Shown here one piece after another: positions 33,498 through 43,962 of a stretch of DNA of 64,000 bases. Below the pieces are notes generated by a model. It was not told the DNA's origin and did not search any database. It was given only the letters and a program-made list of their open reading frames with translations. The position numbers and the translations under genes are program-made. This DNA is from Xenophilus sp. Marseille-Q4582 (GTDB lineage: Bacteria > Pseudomonadota > Gammaproteobacteria > Burkholderiales > Burkholderiaceae_C): contig NZ_CAKAKO010000004.1 in assembly GCF_916700565.1 (NCBI RefSeq), positions 62,001 through 126,000 of the forward strand. Reading direction: 5' to 3'. How positions within the stretch are numbered: position 1 is the stretch's first letter; the number at the start of each line of letters is the position of its first letter.

Positions 33498-34667
33498 ATG
33501 AAGAGCATTTGGAGCAAGCCGGCATCGATGGTGCTGGCGGCCGGCGCGGCGTTCAGCGGCGCGGCCCATGCCGTGAACGATCTGCCGGGTGGCCCGGCCG
33601 TGCGTCAACTCAACCTTCCCGTGGGTGTGACCAAGGTCGCCGAGGAGCAGTACGCCCTGCACTGGGCGCTGATGATCCTGTGCACGGTGATCTTCGTCGG
33701 CGTCTTCTCGGTCATGTTCTATTCGATCTGGAAGCACCGCAAGTCGGTGGGCCACAAGGCGGCCAACTTCCATGAATCGGTGGTGGTCGAGGTCATCTGG
33801 ACCGTCATCCCGTTCATCATCGTGATCCTGATGGCGCTGCCGGCCACCAAGCTGCTGGTCGCGCAGAAGGACACCACCAACGCCGACCTGACCATCAAGG
33901 TCACCGGCTACCAGTGGAAGTGGGGCTACGACTACCTCAACGGCGAGGGCGAGGGCCTTTCCTTCATTTCCACGCTCGACAGCTCGCATCGCGCGATGTC
34001 TGATGCGGGCGCCAAGGGCGAAGTTCCCGCCGATTACCTGCTCAAGGTCGACAACCCGCTGGTGGTGCCCGAGAAGCAGAAGATCCGCATCATCACCACC
34101 GCCAACGACGTGATCCACGCCTTCGCGGTGCCGCAGTTCGGCATCAAGCAGGACGCGATCCCCGGCTTCGTGCGCGACACCTGGTTCCGTGCCGAACGCA
34201 CGGGTGACTTCTACGGCCAGTGCCAGGAACTGTGCGGCAAGGAACATGCCTACATGCCCATTCACGTGAAGGTGGTCTCGGCCGCCGAATACACGGCCTG
34301 GGTGGACACCAAGCGCAAGGAAGCCGCGGCCAAGCTGGACGACCCGAACAAGGTCTGGACGCTGCCCGAGATCCTGGCGCGCGGCGAGCGCGTGTACGCC
34401 GCCAACTGCGCGGCCTGCCACCAGGCCAACGGCAAGGGCGCCGGCCCCATCAAGCCGCTGGACGGCGCGGCCGTGGTGCTGGACGAAGACCACAGCAAGC
34501 AGATCCAGGTGCTGCTCAAGGGCCAGAACAACGGCGCGATGCCGTCGTGGGCCCAGCTGAGCGACACCGACATCGCCGCCGTGGCGAGCTACACCAAGAA
34601 CAGCTGGTCGAACAAGACGGGCCAGATCGTGCAGCCGGCCGAAGTGCTGGCCCAGCGTGGCAAGTAA
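33498..34667 (+). CDS. coxB: cytochrome c oxidase subunit II with fused cytochrome c
   Basis: 389 residues. Signal peptide, two transmembrane helices (YALHWALMILCTVIFVGVFS, VVVEVIWTVIPFIIVILMAL), CuA site (CQELCGKEHAYM) and a C-terminal heme c domain with CAACH. It takes electrons from cytochrome c into the aa3 oxidase. Start at ATG 33498, after GAAGAAG; an ATG at 33468 adds 10 residues. It heads the core-subunit genes. Confidence 0.95.
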   Translation: MKSIWSKPASMVLAAGAAFSGAAHAVNDLPGGPAVRQLNLPVGVTKVAEEQYALHWALMILCTVIFVGVFSVMFYSIWKHRKSVGHKAANFHESVVVEVIWTVIPFIIVILMALPATKLLVAQKDTTNADLTIKVTGYQWKWGYDYLNGEGEGLSFISTLDSSHRAMSDAGAKGEVPADYLLKVDNPLVVPEKQKIRIITTANDVIHAFAVPQFGIKQDAIPGFVRDTWFRAERTGDFYGQCQELCGKEHAYMPIHVKVVSAAEYTAWVDTKRKEAAAKLDDPNKVWTLPEILARGERVYAANCAACHQANGKGAGPIKPLDGAAVVLDEDHSKQIQVLLKGQNNGAMPSWAQLSDTDIAAVASYTKNSWSNKTGQIVQPAEVLAQRGK

Positions 34668-34706
34668 GCCGCGGCCGACGAAGAACAGTCAAGGAAGACA
34701 GTCCCC

Positions 34707-36341
34707 ATGAGCGCAGTCCTCGATCCTCACGGCCACGCCTCGCACGGCGACCACGCACACGACGAGCACCACGACCATCCGCACGGCTGGCGCCGCTGGC
34801 TGTTCGCCACCAACCACAAGGACATCGGCACGCTGTACCTGCTGTTCAGCTTCACGATGCTGATGGTGGGCGGCGTGCTGGCGCTGCTGATCCGCGCCGA
34901 GCTGTTCCAGCCCGGCCTGCAGCTGGTGAACCCCGAGCTGTTCAACCAGTTCACCACCATGCACGGCCTGATCATGGTGTTCGGCGCCATCATGCCGGCC
35001 TTCGTGGGCTTCGCGAACTGGATGATCCCGCTGCAGATCGGCGCCTCCGACATGGCCTTCGCGCGCATGAACAACTTCAGCTTCTGGCTGATGATTCCTG
35101 CCGCGATCATGCTGGTGGCCTCGTTCTTCATGCCCGGCGGCGCGCCCGCGGCCGGCTGGACGCTGTACGCGCCGCTGACGCTGCAGATGGGCCCGTCCAT
35201 GGACGCCGGCATCTTCGCGATGCACATCCTGGGCGCCTCGTCCATCATGGGCTCGATCAACATCATCGTGACCATCCTGAACATGCGCGCCCCGGGCATG
35301 ACGCTCATGAAGATGCCGATGTTCTGCTGGACCTGGCTGATCACAGCCTACCTGCTGATCGCCGTGATGCCCGTGCTGGCCGGCGCGATCACGATGACGC
35401 TGACCGACCGCCACTTCGGCACCAACTTCTTCAACCCCGCGGGCGGCGGAGACCCGGTGATGTACCAGCACATCTTCTGGTTCTTCGGCCACCCCGAGGT
35501 CTACATCATGATCTTGCCGGCCTTCGGCATCATCAGCCAGATCGTGCCGGCCTTCGCGCGCAAGAAGCTGTTCGGCTACGCCTCCATGGTGTACGCCACC
35601 AGCTCGATCGCCATCCTGTCCTTCATCGTGTGGGCGCACCACATGTTCACGACCGGCATGCCGGTCACGGGGCAGCTCTTCTTCATGTACGCGACCATGC
35701 TGATCGCGGTGCCCACGGCGGTGAAGATCTTCAACTGGATCGCCACCATGTGGCAGGGCTCGATGACCTTCGAGACGCCCATGCTGTTCGCGGTCGGCTT
35801 CATCTTCGTGTTCACCATGGGCGGTTTCACCGGCCTGATCCTGGCCGTGGCGCCGGTGGACATCCAGCTGCAGGACACCTACTACGTCGTGGCCCACTTC
35901 CACTACGTGCTGGTGGCCGGCTCGCTGTACGCCATGTTCGCGGGCGTGTACTACTGGCTGCCCAAGTGGACCGGCGTGATGTACAGCGAGGCGCGCGGCA
36001 AGCTGCATTTCTGGTGGTCGCTGATCTCCTTCAACGTCACCTTCTTCCCGATGCACTTCCTGGGCCTGGCCGGCATGCCGCGCCGCTATGCGGACTATCC
36101 GATGCAGTTCGCCGACTTCAACGCGGTGGCCACGGTGGGTGCCTTCTTCTTCGGCTTCGCGCAGGTCTATTTCTTCCTGTTCATCGTGCTGCCCGCCATG
36201 CGCGGCAAGGGTGAGCCGGCGCCGCAGAAGCCGTGGGAAGCCGCCGAAGGCCTGGAGTGGGAAGTGCCCTCGCCGGCGCCCTTCCACACCTTCGAGACCC
36301 CGCCCAAGCTGGACGCCACGGCGACCAAGATCGTGGCCTGA
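34707..36341 (+). CDS. ctaD: cytochrome c oxidase subunit I
   Basis: 544 residues, twelve transmembrane helices. Motifs: [11 protein letters not shown] at helix I, MHGLIMVF (heme a ligand His), [13 protein letters not shown] (CuB His and the cross-linked Tyr), AHHMFTTG and VVAHFHYVL (two CuB His, heme a3 His). The first 25 residues are exceptionally His-rich ([18 protein letters not shown]). It is the proton-pumping core of aa3 oxidase. Confidence 0.97.
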   Translation: MSAVLDPHGHASHGDHAHDEHHDHPHGWRRWLFATNHKDIGTLYLLFSFTMLMVGGVLALLIRAELFQPGLQLVNPELFNQFTTMHGLIMVFGAIMPAFVGFANWMIPLQIGASDMAFARMNNFSFWLMIPAAIMLVASFFMPGGAPAAGWTLYAPLTLQMGPSMDAGIFAMHILGASSIMGSINIIVTILNMRAPGMTLMKMPMFCWTWLITAYLLIAVMPVLAGAITMTLTDRHFGTNFFNPAGGGDPVMYQHIFWFFGHPEVYIMILPAFGIISQIVPAFARKKLFGYASMVYATSSIAILSFIVWAHHMFTTGMPVTGQLFFMYATMLIAVPTAVKIFNWIATMWQGSMTFETPMLFAVGFIFVFTMGGFTGLILAVAPVDIQLQDTYYVVAHFHYVLVAGSLYAMFAGVYYWLPKWTGVMYSEARGKLHFWWSLISFNVTFFPMHFLGLAGMPRRYADYPMQFADFNAVATVGAFFFGFAQVYFFLFIVLPAMRGKGEPAPQKPWEAAEGLEWEVPSPAPFHTFETPPKLDATATKIVA

Positions 36342-36364
36342 ACCGCCGCACGCCCGCAGACTCC

Positions 36365-36475
36365 ATGACGCCCGAGCAGAAGCGCAACAACCGCCGCATG
36401 GCCATCACGCTGGCGTCCATCGCCGTGATGTTCTTCATCGGCTTCATCGTGCGCATGGTTTGGCTGGGCCGCTGA
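36365..36475 (+). CDS. cytochrome oxidase small assembly protein
   Basis: 36 residues: basic N-terminus MTPEQKRNNRRM, then one transmembrane helix AITLASIAVMFFIGFIVRMVW. It sits between ctaD and ctaG as in relatives where this small protein is found. Probably too short for many gene finders. Confidence 0.75.
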   Translation: MTPEQKRNNRRMAITLASIAVMFFIGFIVRMVWLGR

Positions 36476-36488
36476 GCAAGGAGCTGGC

Positions 36489-37115
36489 ATGTCCCTCGGT
36501 CGAACCCTGCGCCGCGAGAACGTCCGCCTGGTGGGCAAGCTGGCCGTGGTGGCGGCCGGCATGTTCGCCTTCGGCTATGCGCTGATCCCCATCTACAAGC
36601 ACGTGTGCGAGGCGCTGGGCATCAACGTGCTCTCGCGCAACGAGTTGCAGGTGCCCGGCGGGGCGAAGGGCGGCGCGGCCGTGCGCGTGCCCGACAACAC
36701 GCAGGTCGACCGTTCGCGCTCCATCGTGGTGGAGTTCGACGCCAACGTGCGCGGCCCGTGGGACTTCAAGCCCGAGCGCCGGTCCATGGTCGTGCACCCG
36801 GGCGAGCTGAACACGGTGATGTACGAGTTCCAGAACGTGCAGAACCGCCGCATGGCCGCGCAGGCCGTGCCCAGCTATGCGCCGCGCCAAGCCACGGCCT
36901 ACTTCAACAAGCTCGAGTGTTTCTGTTTCAGCGAGTACACGCTGGAAGCGGGCGAGAAGAAGCAATGGCCGGTGGCCTTCGTGATCGATCCGCGGATCTC
37001 GAAGGATGTGAAGACGATCACCTTGTCGTACACCTTCTTCGAGGTCGGCGGGCGCACGCCGGCCGCGCCCACGGCCGCGGTCGCGGCACCGGCCGCGAAG
37101 GAGCCCCAGTCATGA
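36489..37115 (+). CDS. ctaG: cytochrome c oxidase assembly protein CtaG (Cox11)
   Basis: 208 residues, one N-terminal membrane helix (GKLAVVAAGMFAFGYALIPI) and a periplasmic copper-binding beta-domain with the CFCFSE motif (KLECFCFSEYTLEAGE) that delivers copper to CuB. RBS AAGGAG. Overlaps the DUF2970 gene downstream. Confidence 0.93.
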   Translation: MSLGRTLRRENVRLVGKLAVVAAGMFAFGYALIPIYKHVCEALGINVLSRNELQVPGGAKGGAAVRVPDNTQVDRSRSIVVEFDANVRGPWDFKPERRSMVVHPGELNTVMYEFQNVQNRRMAAQAVPSYAPRQATAYFNKLECFCFSEYTLEAGEKKQWPVAFVIDPRISKDVKTITLSYTFFEVGGRTPAAPTAAVAAPAAKEPQS

Positions 37116-37342
37116 AGGCGGCGCCCGAGCGCAAGCGGGCCGAGGAGGCGCCCGCCAAGGGGTCCCTCTGGCGCACCGTTTCGGCGGTGGCCTGGGGCTT
37201 CTTCGGCGTGCGCAAGAACAGCGAATACCAGAAAGACATCGCGCGCCTGTCGCCGCTGCACATCATTGCGGTCGGCTTCGTGGCCGTGCTGGTGTTCATC
37301 GGCGTGCTGGTCGCGCTGGTGAAACTGGCGGTGGCGGGTTGA
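37112..37342 (+). CDS. DUF2970 small membrane protein
   Basis: 76 residues, start overlapping ctaG (ATGA). Signature RTVSAVAWGFFGVRKNSEYQKD followed by a transmembrane helix (HIIAVGFVAVLVFIGVLVALV). Always found inside this oxidase operon in Comamonadaceae-type genomes as far as I recall; function unknown. Confidence 0.85.
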   Translation: MKAAPERKRAEEAPAKGSLWRTVSAVAWGFFGVRKNSEYQKDIARLSPLHIIAVGFVAVLVFIGVLVALVKLAVAG

Positions 37343-37404
37343 GGCACGCCCCCATCGCCGCGAATGCAGAGCCATCCAGAGAAGAGAAAAGCCCAGGAGC
37401 TGAC

Positions 37405-38286
37405 ATGAGTTCGACGACCCACGGTGCCACGCCCTATTACTTCGTGCCCGGACCTTCGCGGCATCCGCTGATGGCAGCCATCGGGCTGTTCTTCGTGATC
37501 CTCGGCGCCGGCCAGTGGGTCAACGGCCATGCCTGGGGCGCCTATTCGCTGGCCTTCGGCCTGCTGTGGTGGTTCGTGGTTCTCTACCAGTGGTTCGGCG
37601 ATGCCGTGCGCGAGAGCGAGGGCGGCCAGTATGGTCACAAGATCGACCTCTCCTACCGCTGGAGCATGAGCTGGTTCATCTTCTCGGAGGTGATGTTCTT
37701 CGGCGCCTTCTTCACCGCCCTGTGGTGGACGCGCACCCACGCCCTGCCCAACCTGGGCAGCCTGGACAATGCCCTGCTGTGGCCCGACTTCAAGGCCGTC
37801 TGGCCCACCCTGCAGGCCGGCGCGACCGGCTCGCCGGCCGGCATCATCGAGCCCTTCCAGACCGTCGGTCCCTTCTGGCTGCCGACCATCAACACCGCGC
37901 TGCTGCTGACCTCGGGCGTGACGCTGACCATCGCGCACCACGCGCTGCGGGCCGACCACCGCGCGCAGGCCGTGCGCTTCATGTGGTTCACCGTGATCCT
38001 GGGCATCATCTTCCTGTGCGTGCAGGGCTACGAGTACTTCCACCTCTACACCGATCTGAACCTCAAGCTCAGCTCGGGCGCCTACGGCTCCACCTTCTAC
38101 ATGCTGACCGGCTTCCACGGCCTGCACGTGTTCGTGGGCATGCTGATGCTGCTGTTCATCACCCTGCGCCTGCAGCGCGGCCACTTCACGCCCGAGCGCC
38201 ACTTCGGCTTCGAGGGTGCGGCCTGGTACTGGCACTTCGTGGACGTGGTGTGGCTGGGCCTGTACATCCTGGTCTACTGGATGTGA
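37405..38286 (+). CDS. coxC: cytochrome c oxidase subunit III
   Basis: 293 residues, seven transmembrane helices, including HPLMAAIGLFFVILGAGQWV and WSMSWFIFSEVMFFGAFFTA. The Glu of FSEVMFF and the GFHGLHVFVG and FVDVVWL motifs are conserved. RBS AGGAG ahead of ATG 37405. It stabilises the proton-uptake path of the oxidase. A strong terminator follows. Confidence 0.95.
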   Translation: MSSTTHGATPYYFVPGPSRHPLMAAIGLFFVILGAGQWVNGHAWGAYSLAFGLLWWFVVLYQWFGDAVRESEGGQYGHKIDLSYRWSMSWFIFSEVMFFGAFFTALWWTRTHALPNLGSLDNALLWPDFKAVWPTLQAGATGSPAGIIEPFQTVGPFWLPTINTALLLTSGVTLTIAHHALRADHRAQAVRFMWFTVILGIIFLCVQGYEYFHLYTDLNLKLSSGAYGSTFYMLTGFHGLHVFVGMLMLLFITLRLQRGHFTPERHFGFEGAAWYWHFVDVVWLGLYILVYWM

Positions 38287-38336
38287 GGCGGGGCGGCCGG
38301 GGCCGCCCGCAGTCGGCGGCCGCGGTCCGGCCCAGG

Positions 38337-38362
38337 AAAAAAGCGCCGTGAGGCGCTTTTTT
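38337..38362. terminator. terminator after coxC
   Basis: An 11-bp perfect stem, AAAAAAGCGCC (38337-38347) with GGCGCTTTTTT (38352-38362), loop GTGA. It works on both strands and separates coxC from the convergent twin-TM gene. Confidence 0.9.
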
Positions 38363-38402
38363 CATTCGGCGCAGCCGGGCAGGCCGCGGAAGTCCGCGGG
38401 CC

Positions 38403-38627
38403 TCACTTGCCGACCGGCAAGCCGCCTGGCTGGATGTAGCCCAGCTTCCAGGCGATGAGAATGCAGAGGAACAAAAGGACCGAGAGTCCGATCCGAACGG
38501 TGAGTGCGCGCGCCATGCCGCCCCCCTTGCCTGCGCCCTTCTGGCTGTTGCCGCGCAGCATGTGAAACAAGGCCCAGGCCAGGCTCCCCAGGATGCCGAC
38601 GAAAGCCAGGGCAACAAGGTATTTCAT
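38403..38627 (-). CDS. DUF2909/twin-transmembrane small protein
   Basis: 74 residues, two transmembrane segments (LVALAFVGILGSLAWALF and VRIGLSVLLFLCILIAW) with a Gly/Lys loop (NSQKGAGKGGG). Convergent with coxC and divergent from SURF1. Proteins of this kind occur at this site in related genomes. Function not known. Confidence 0.8.
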   Translation of the reverse strand: MKYLVALAFVGILGSLAWALFHMLRGNSQKGAGKGGGMARALTVRIGLSVLLFLCILIAWKLGYIQPGGLPVGK

Positions 38628-38680
38628 GATTCTGATTATCGGCCGCGCGTTTTCCCTGCGGCCATCGCCCTGTTGTTGCC

Positions 38681-39553
38681 ATGCGTGAGATCGAGTTGAC
38701 GAGCGACGGCACCCCGAAGCGCCCCATGGGCCTGCGCTTCTGGGTCATCACCGTGGCCGCGCTGGCCCTGATCGCACTGACCGTCTCCCTGGGCCGCTGG
38801 CAGCTGGCGCGCGCGGCCGAGAAGGAAGCGCGCGCCGCCCGCATCGAGGCCCAGCGCGCACACCCGCCGCTCGACTGGACGGGCCTGCAGGCGGTGGAGG
38901 ACATCCGTACCGAAATGGACCGCCTGGTGCGCCTGCGCGGGCTGTGGGTGCCCACGCGCACGGTGTACCTGGACAACCGGCAGATGCATGGCCGCCCCGG
39001 CTTCTATGTGCTCACGCCTTTCGCCGTGGAAGGCACCGAGCAGACGCTGATGGTGCAGCGCGGCTGGGTGCCGCGCAATTTCCAGGACCGGATGCAGTTG
39101 CCCGAGGTGCAGACGCCGCCCGGGCTGGTGGAGATCACGGCGCGCATCGCGCCGCCGCCCGCGCAGCTTTTCCAGCTCGGCAAGGAGGAGGGCGCGCCGC
39201 CCCCCGCCGAGGCGGATGGGCAGGCGCCACCCTCGACCGACGCGTCCAGCAGTCCGCCCGCGCCCTCCGCGAGCGACCCCGCCGCAGCCGCAGCCGCGCC
39301 GGGGGCATCGCGCATCCGGCAGAATCTGGCGCTCGACGCCTTCCGCGTCGAAACCGGCCTCCCGCTGCGCGTGGATCTGTCCTTGCAACAGGTCGGCCCC
39401 GCGTCCGAAGGGCTGGACCGCGAATGGCCCGCCCCGGCGCTCGGCATCGAGAAGCACTACGGCTACGCCTTTCAGTGGTTCGGTCTAGCGACCCTCGTCA
39501 CCGTCCTGTATGTCTGGTTCCAACTCATCGCCCCCCGCCGCCGCCGTGGCTGA
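38681..39553 (+). CDS. SURF1 family oxidase assembly protein
   Basis: 290 residues, transmembrane helices at both ends ([42 protein letters not shown]). Conserved RLRGLWVPTRTVYLDNRQ and VQRGWVPRNFQDR segments. SURF1 helps insert heme a into subunit I. A Pro/Ala/Ser-rich loop of about 40 residues (around 183-215) is longer than usual. The next gene overlaps its end. Confidence 0.92.
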   Translation: MREIELTSDGTPKRPMGLRFWVITVAALALIALTVSLGRWQLARAAEKEARAARIEAQRAHPPLDWTGLQAVEDIRTEMDRLVRLRGLWVPTRTVYLDNRQMHGRPGFYVLTPFAVEGTEQTLMVQRGWVPRNFQDRMQLPEVQTPPGLVEITARIAPPPAQLFQLGKEEGAPPPAEADGQAPPSTDASSSPPAPSASDPAAAAAAPGASRIRQNLALDAFRVETGLPLRVDLSLQQVGPASEGLDREWPAPALGIEKHYGYAFQWFGLATLVTVLYVWFQLIAPRRRRG

Positions 39554-40223
39554 CGAGCCCCTGGGCCTGACCGTGCACAACCTGCCCACGCCGCGCGAGG
39601 CGATGCAGGAAGTCGACCCCGCGCGCCGCACGCGCGTGGGCCGCTGGAAGATGCTGGCGGTGCTGCTGTGCTGCGCGGCGCCGGTGATCGCGTCCTACTT
39701 CACCTACTACGTGATCCGCCCCGAAGGCCGCAGCGTCTTCGGCCAGCTCATCGATCCGCAGCGCCCGGTGCCGCCACTGCCGGCGCGCACGCCCGCGGGC
39801 GAGACGGTGAACCTGCAGTCGCTCAAGGGCCAGTGGCTCCTCGTGGCGGTGGCCGACGCCGCCTGCGACGCGCTGTGCGAGCAGCAGCTGTACCTGCAGC
39901 GGCAGCTGCGCGAGGTGGTGGGCCGCGAAAAGGACCGCATCGACCGCGTCTGGCTGGTGACCGACGATGCCCCGGTGCCCGACCGTCTGGCCAACGGCCT
40001 GCACGGCGCCACGGTGCTGCGCGTGCCGCGCGAAGCCCTCGCGCAATGGCTGCAGCCGGAGGCCGGGCACACGCTGGCCGAGCATCTGTTCGTGGTCGAC
40101 CCCATGGGCAACTGGATGATGCGCTACCCGGCGCGCATGGACATGAAGGCGGCCGGCAAGGCCAAGCGCGACATCGACCGCCTGCTGCGTGCCTCTTCCT
40201 CCTGGGACAACGCCGGCCGATGA
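39510..40223 (+). CDS. Sco-like thioredoxin-fold assembly protein
   Basis: 237 residues. One membrane helix ([20 protein letters not shown]), then a thioredoxin-like domain with CDALC ([10 protein letters not shown]), the CxxxC copper/redox motif of SCO proteins, but no clear downstream His. The start could be ATG 39510 (overlapping SURF1 by 44 nt) or GTG 39546. It lies between SURF1 and ctaA, so likely helps oxidase assembly. Confidence 0.75.
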   Translation: MSGSNSSPPAAAVADEPLGLTVHNLPTPREAMQEVDPARRTRVGRWKMLAVLLCCAAPVIASYFTYYVIRPEGRSVFGQLIDPQRPVPPLPARTPAGETVNLQSLKGQWLLVAVADAACDALCEQQLYLQRQLREVVGREKDRIDRVWLVTDDAPVPDRLANGLHGATVLRVPREALAQWLQPEAGHTLAEHLFVVDPMGNWMMRYPARMDMKAAGKAKRDIDRLLRASSSWDNAGR

Positions 40224-41437
40224 GCGACGCCCAACCCCTCTACGACCTGGCGCCCATCGCCTGGCTGCTGGGCGTGGGCGCGCTGATCGCGCTCGGCCCG
40301 GTGCTGTGGATCTGGCGCCGCAACGCGGGCGCCGGGGCCGCGCGGCGGCTGCATGCGCTCACCGTGCTCACGCTCTTCCTGACCTTCGACCTCACGCTCT
40401 TCGGCGCCTTCACGCGGCTGACCGATTCGGGCCTGGGCTGCCCCGACTGGCCGGGCTGCTACGGCAACGCCAGTCCCTTCGGCGCGCGGCACGAGATCGC
40501 GATGGCCCAATCGGCGCAGCCGACCGGCCCCGTCACCCATTCCAAGGCCTGGATCGAGATGGTGCACCGCTACCTGGCCACCGGGGTGGGGGCGCTGATC
40601 CTGGTGCTGGCGCTGGCGACCGGGTGGGCGCGGCGCGCGCAGCGGCGCACGCTGCACCGCGCGCCGGACGCCGCCGTGCTCAGCACCTGGTGGCCGGCGG
40701 CCACGCTGGTCTGGGTGTGCGTGCAGGGCGCCTTCGGCGCACTCACCGTGACCTGGAAGCTCTATCCGGCCATCGTCACGCTGCACCTGCTGGGCGCGGT
40801 ACTGCTGCTGGCGCTGCTGTGCATCCAGGCCGTGCGCTATCAGCAGGTGGCACAGCAGCGCTTGCCCGTGCCGGTGCCCGGCGCCTTGCGCGCGCTGCTC
40901 GGCGCGGCGCTCGTGCTGCTGGTGCTGCAGATCGCCCTGGGTGGCTGGGTCAGCACCAACTACGCGGTGCTGGCCTGCACCGAATTCCCGGCCTGCCAGG
41001 GCAGCTGGTGGCCCCCCATGAACTTCCGCCAGGCCTTCGAGATCTGGCGCGAGCTGGGCGTGGACCGCTCGGGCACGCCCATCGAATTCGCCGCGCTCAC
41101 GGCCATCCACTACACGCACCGGCTCGCGGCCTATGCCGTGTTCGCCGTGCTGATCGTGCTGGTGTGGCGCCTGGCGCGGGTGGCGGCGCTGCGCCAGCAG
41201 GCCCGCTGGCTGGGCGGACTGGCGCTGCTGCAACTGGCCACGGGCCTGGGCAACGTGCTGCTGGGCTGGCCGCTGGCCGCCGCCGTGCTGCACACCGGCG
41301 GCGCGGCCGCCATGGCCGTGGTGCTGACCTGGGCCTGGTGCGAAAGCCGCCGCGCGCCCCAGCCGCAGTCGGGGCGGCAGCCGGCGCCCGCCGCACCAGC
41401 GTCGGCCGCGTCCTTGTCTTCGGGAGTGCATTCATGA
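40220..41437 (+). CDS. ctaA: heme A synthase (COX15/CtaA)
   Basis: 405 residues, eight transmembrane helices. Motifs [30 protein letters not shown] (heme ligand His), LHLLGA and [10 protein letters not shown]. It oxidises the heme O methyl group to make heme A. Start overlaps the previous stop (ATGA). The next gene is ctaB in the same coupled way. Confidence 0.95.
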   Translation: MSDAQPLYDLAPIAWLLGVGALIALGPVLWIWRRNAGAGAARRLHALTVLTLFLTFDLTLFGAFTRLTDSGLGCPDWPGCYGNASPFGARHEIAMAQSAQPTGPVTHSKAWIEMVHRYLATGVGALILVLALATGWARRAQRRTLHRAPDAAVLSTWWPAATLVWVCVQGAFGALTVTWKLYPAIVTLHLLGAVLLLALLCIQAVRYQQVAQQRLPVPVPGALRALLGAALVLLVLQIALGGWVSTNYAVLACTEFPACQGSWWPPMNFRQAFEIWRELGVDRSGTPIEFAALTAIHYTHRLAAYAVFAVLIVLVWRLARVAALRQQARWLGGLALLQLATGLGNVLLGWPLAAAVLHTGGAAAMAVVLTWAWCESRRAPQPQSGRQPAPAAPASAASLSSGVHS

Positions 41438-42330
41438 GTGCCGCCGCGCCTGCCGTCAGCACCCCTGTGCTGCGCCAGTTCTACCAGCTCACCAAGCCCA
41501 AGGTGGTGCAGCTGATCGTCTTCTGCGCCCTGATCGGCATGGCGCTGGCCATCCCGGGCCTGCCCACCGCCGAGCAGTGGCTCACGCTGGCGATGGCCTG
41601 CCTGGGCATCTGGCTGGTGGCGGGGGCGGCCGCGGCCTTCAACTGCCTGGTCGAGAAGGGCATCGACGCCAAGATGAAGCGCACCGCGTGGCGGCCGACC
41701 GCACGCGGCGAACTCAGCGATGGCCAGACCCTGGTCTTTTCCACCGGCCTGTGCGCGCTGGGCTCGGCCCTGCTGTGGTTCACGGTCAATCCGTTGACCA
41801 TGTGGCTGACCTTCGCCACCTTCGTCGGCTATGCGGTGATCTACACCGTGGTGCTCAAGCCGCTCACGCCACAGAACATCGTGATCGGCGGCGCGTCGGG
41901 CGCCATGCCGCCGGTGCTGGGCTGGGCGGCCATCCGCGGCGACGTGGGGCCCGAGGCGCTGATCCTCTTTCTCATCATCTTCCTGTGGACGCCGCCGCAT
42001 TTCTGGGCGCTGGCGCTGTACCGCGTGGAGGACTACCGCAAGGCCGGCCTGCCCATGCTGCCGGTCACGCATGGCAACGCGTTCACGCGCCTGCAGATCC
42101 TGCTCTACACGCTGATCCTGTTCGCGGCCTGCCTGCTGCCCTTCATCTACGGCATGAGCGGCTGGCTGTACCTGGCCGTGGCTTTCGCCGTGAGCATCGG
42201 CTTCTGCGCCTACGGCTTCGCGCTGTGGCGCAGTTATTCCGACGCGCTCGCGCGCCGCACCTTCCGCTTCTCGCTCATCCACCTCAGCGTGCTGTTCGCG
42301 GCGCTGCTGATCGACCACTACCTCCGATGA
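41434..42330 (+). CDS. ctaB: protoheme IX farnesyltransferase
   Basis: 298 residues, UbiA-type prenyltransferase with motif [19 protein letters not shown] (conserved N-x-x-x-D-x-x-D-x-x-M-x-R-T) and a second site [17 protein letters not shown]. It makes heme O for CtaA. The start overlaps the ctaA stop. Several membrane helices. Confidence 0.95.
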   Translation: MSAAAPAVSTPVLRQFYQLTKPKVVQLIVFCALIGMALAIPGLPTAEQWLTLAMACLGIWLVAGAAAAFNCLVEKGIDAKMKRTAWRPTARGELSDGQTLVFSTGLCALGSALLWFTVNPLTMWLTFATFVGYAVIYTVVLKPLTPQNIVIGGASGAMPPVLGWAAIRGDVGPEALILFLIIFLWTPPHFWALALYRVEDYRKAGLPMLPVTHGNAFTRLQILLYTLILFAACLLPFIYGMSGWLYLAVAFAVSIGFCAYGFALWRSYSDALARRTFRFSLIHLSVLFAALLIDHYLR

Positions 42331-43025
42331 ACAAGACATGGCTTCCACGCGCCGGCGCTGCGCCAGCTCGGCGGCCCGAGGGCGCGGCGCTTGACCCGGC
42401 GCCACCCAGCGGACCACGAAGACGCGCCCTGCACCTGCTCGCGCGCGGCGCCGGCGCGGCCGGTGCGCTGGCGCTGCTGGGCCTGGCGGGCTGTTCGGAA
42501 GCCAAGCCCAGCTTCAACGCCATCGACCTCACGGGCGCGGACTATGCGCGCGACTTCAGGCTGACCGACATGAACGGCCGCGAGCGCACGCTGGCCGACT
42601 TCAGGGGCAAGGTGGTCGCGGTGTTCTTCGGCTTCGCGCAGTGTCCGGACGTGTGCCCCACGACCATGCTGGAGATGAAGCAGATCAAGGACAAGCTGGG
42701 CGCCGACGGCGACAAGCTGCAGGTGATCTACATCACCGTGGACCCGGCGCGCGACACGGCCGAGGTGATGAAAGCCTACATGGAAGCCTTCGATCCCGGC
42801 TTCCTGGCGCTGATCCCCACGGCCGAGCAGCTCGCCGCCACGGCCAAGGACTTCAAGGTCTACTACAAGAAGGTGGACGGCAAGACGCCCGGCAGCTACA
42901 CCATGGACCATTCGGCCGCCACCTACCTGTACGACCCGCAGGGCCGCTTGCGCCTCTACGCGCGCTACGGCACGCCGGTGGACGCCATGGCGGCCGACAT
43001 CCAGGCCTTGCTCAAGCAGGGTTGA
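42327..43025 (+). CDS. SCO family copper chaperone
   Basis: 232 residues, a lipoprotein with an RRR-type N-terminus and lipobox LAGC. Thioredoxin fold, CPDVCP copper motif ([13 protein letters not shown]), and a C-terminal His ([14 protein letters not shown]). It delivers copper to CuA of CoxB. ATGA overlap with ctaB places it at the end of the assembly operon. Confidence 0.93.
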   Translation: MNKTWLPRAGAAPARRPEGAALDPAPPSGPRRRALHLLARGAGAAGALALLGLAGCSEAKPSFNAIDLTGADYARDFRLTDMNGRERTLADFRGKVVAVFFGFAQCPDVCPTTMLEMKQIKDKLGADGDKLQVIYITVDPARDTAEVMKAYMEAFDPGFLALIPTAEQLAATAKDFKVYYKKVDGKTPGSYTMDHSAATYLYDPQGRLRLYARYGTPVDAMAADIQALLKQG

Positions 43026-43041
43026 AGGCGCGGCGCCTGCC

Positions 43042-43890
43042 ATGGTCGAACACCTGCGCGCCCGCAAGGGCGCCTTTCGCATCGCGCTGATTCCGGCCGA
43101 GGTGCTGGACGCGTTGAACGACGGCCTGCTGGAAACCGTCAACCTCAACGAGTTCCTGGCGCTGGACGTGGCGCGCCTGTCGCGGGCCGTGGCCGCGCAG
43201 GTCGGCCTCGATCCGGCGCACGAACGCCTGGCCGACACGCTGGCCATGCTCGAGGCCTTCAAGCCCATGCAGCGCCACACGCACATCGCACGGGCGCTCT
43301 ACGACATGACCGCTGCCCATGCGCAGCGCGATGCGGTGGCGCACCGGCTGGCCACGCACGCGAGCGACGCCGCGCGCAGCTGGGCCGTGCAGTGGCTGCA
43401 GTTCGCGGGGCAGCCGCTGGTCGACCGCCTGCAGGCGGTGCACCGCTTCGCGGCCGACCCGCATTTCGGCGTGCGCGAATTCGCCTGGATGGCCGTGCGC
43501 GACGGCGTGATCGCCGACCTGGACGGCGCCCTGGCTGCGCTGCAGCCGTGGGTGGCGGATGCCGATGAGAACATCCGCCGCTTCGCCAGCGAGCTCACGC
43601 GCCCGCGCGGCGTCTGGTGTGCGCCCATCAAGGCGCTGGGGGCCGAGCCCTGGCGTGCCCTGCCGCTGCTGGAGCCGCTGCGCGCCGACGGCAGCCGCTA
43701 CGTGCAGAACTCGGTGGCCAACTGGCTCAACGACGCGAGCAAGAGCCAGGGCGCCTGGGTGCGCGAACTGGGCGCGCGCTGGCTGGCCGAAAGCCCGACG
43801 CCGGCCACGCGCTACATCGTCAAGCGGGCATTGCGCACGCTGGACAAGCCGGCCCGCGCCGTGGCCGAAGTGGATGCCGACGACGCCTGA
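43042..43890 (+). CDS. DNA alkylation repair (AlkD-like) HEAT-repeat protein
   Basis: 282 residues, all-helical repeats with the family stretch (DPHFGVREFAWMAVRDGV ... LQPWVADADENIRRFASELTRPRGVW). Related AlkD enzymes remove alkylated bases. Catalytic residues were not confirmed. It lies just after the SCO gene and before a terminator. Confidence 0.82.
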   Translation: MVEHLRARKGAFRIALIPAEVLDALNDGLLETVNLNEFLALDVARLSRAVAAQVGLDPAHERLADTLAMLEAFKPMQRHTHIARALYDMTAAHAQRDAVAHRLATHASDAARSWAVQWLQFAGQPLVDRLQAVHRFAADPHFGVREFAWMAVRDGVIADLDGALAALQPWVADADENIRRFASELTRPRGVWCAPIKALGAEPWRALPLLEPLRADGSRYVQNSVANWLNDASKSQGAWVRELGARWLAESPTPATRYIVKRALRTLDKPARAVAEVDADDA

Positions 43891-43898
43891 AAAGACGA

Positions 43899-43923
43899 AA
43901 CCCGGCACGCAGCCGGGTTCGTT
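43899..43923 (+). terminator. terminator after the AlkD-like gene
   Basis: 8-bp stem AACCCGGC/GCCGGGTT (43899-43906, 43912-43919), 5-nt loop, followed by CGTTCG. Short T content, so a moderate terminator. It separates convergent genes. Confidence 0.6.
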
Positions 43924-43962
43924 CGAGGTGCGGAACCGCTCTCGCGGCACCTGAAGAAGGTC

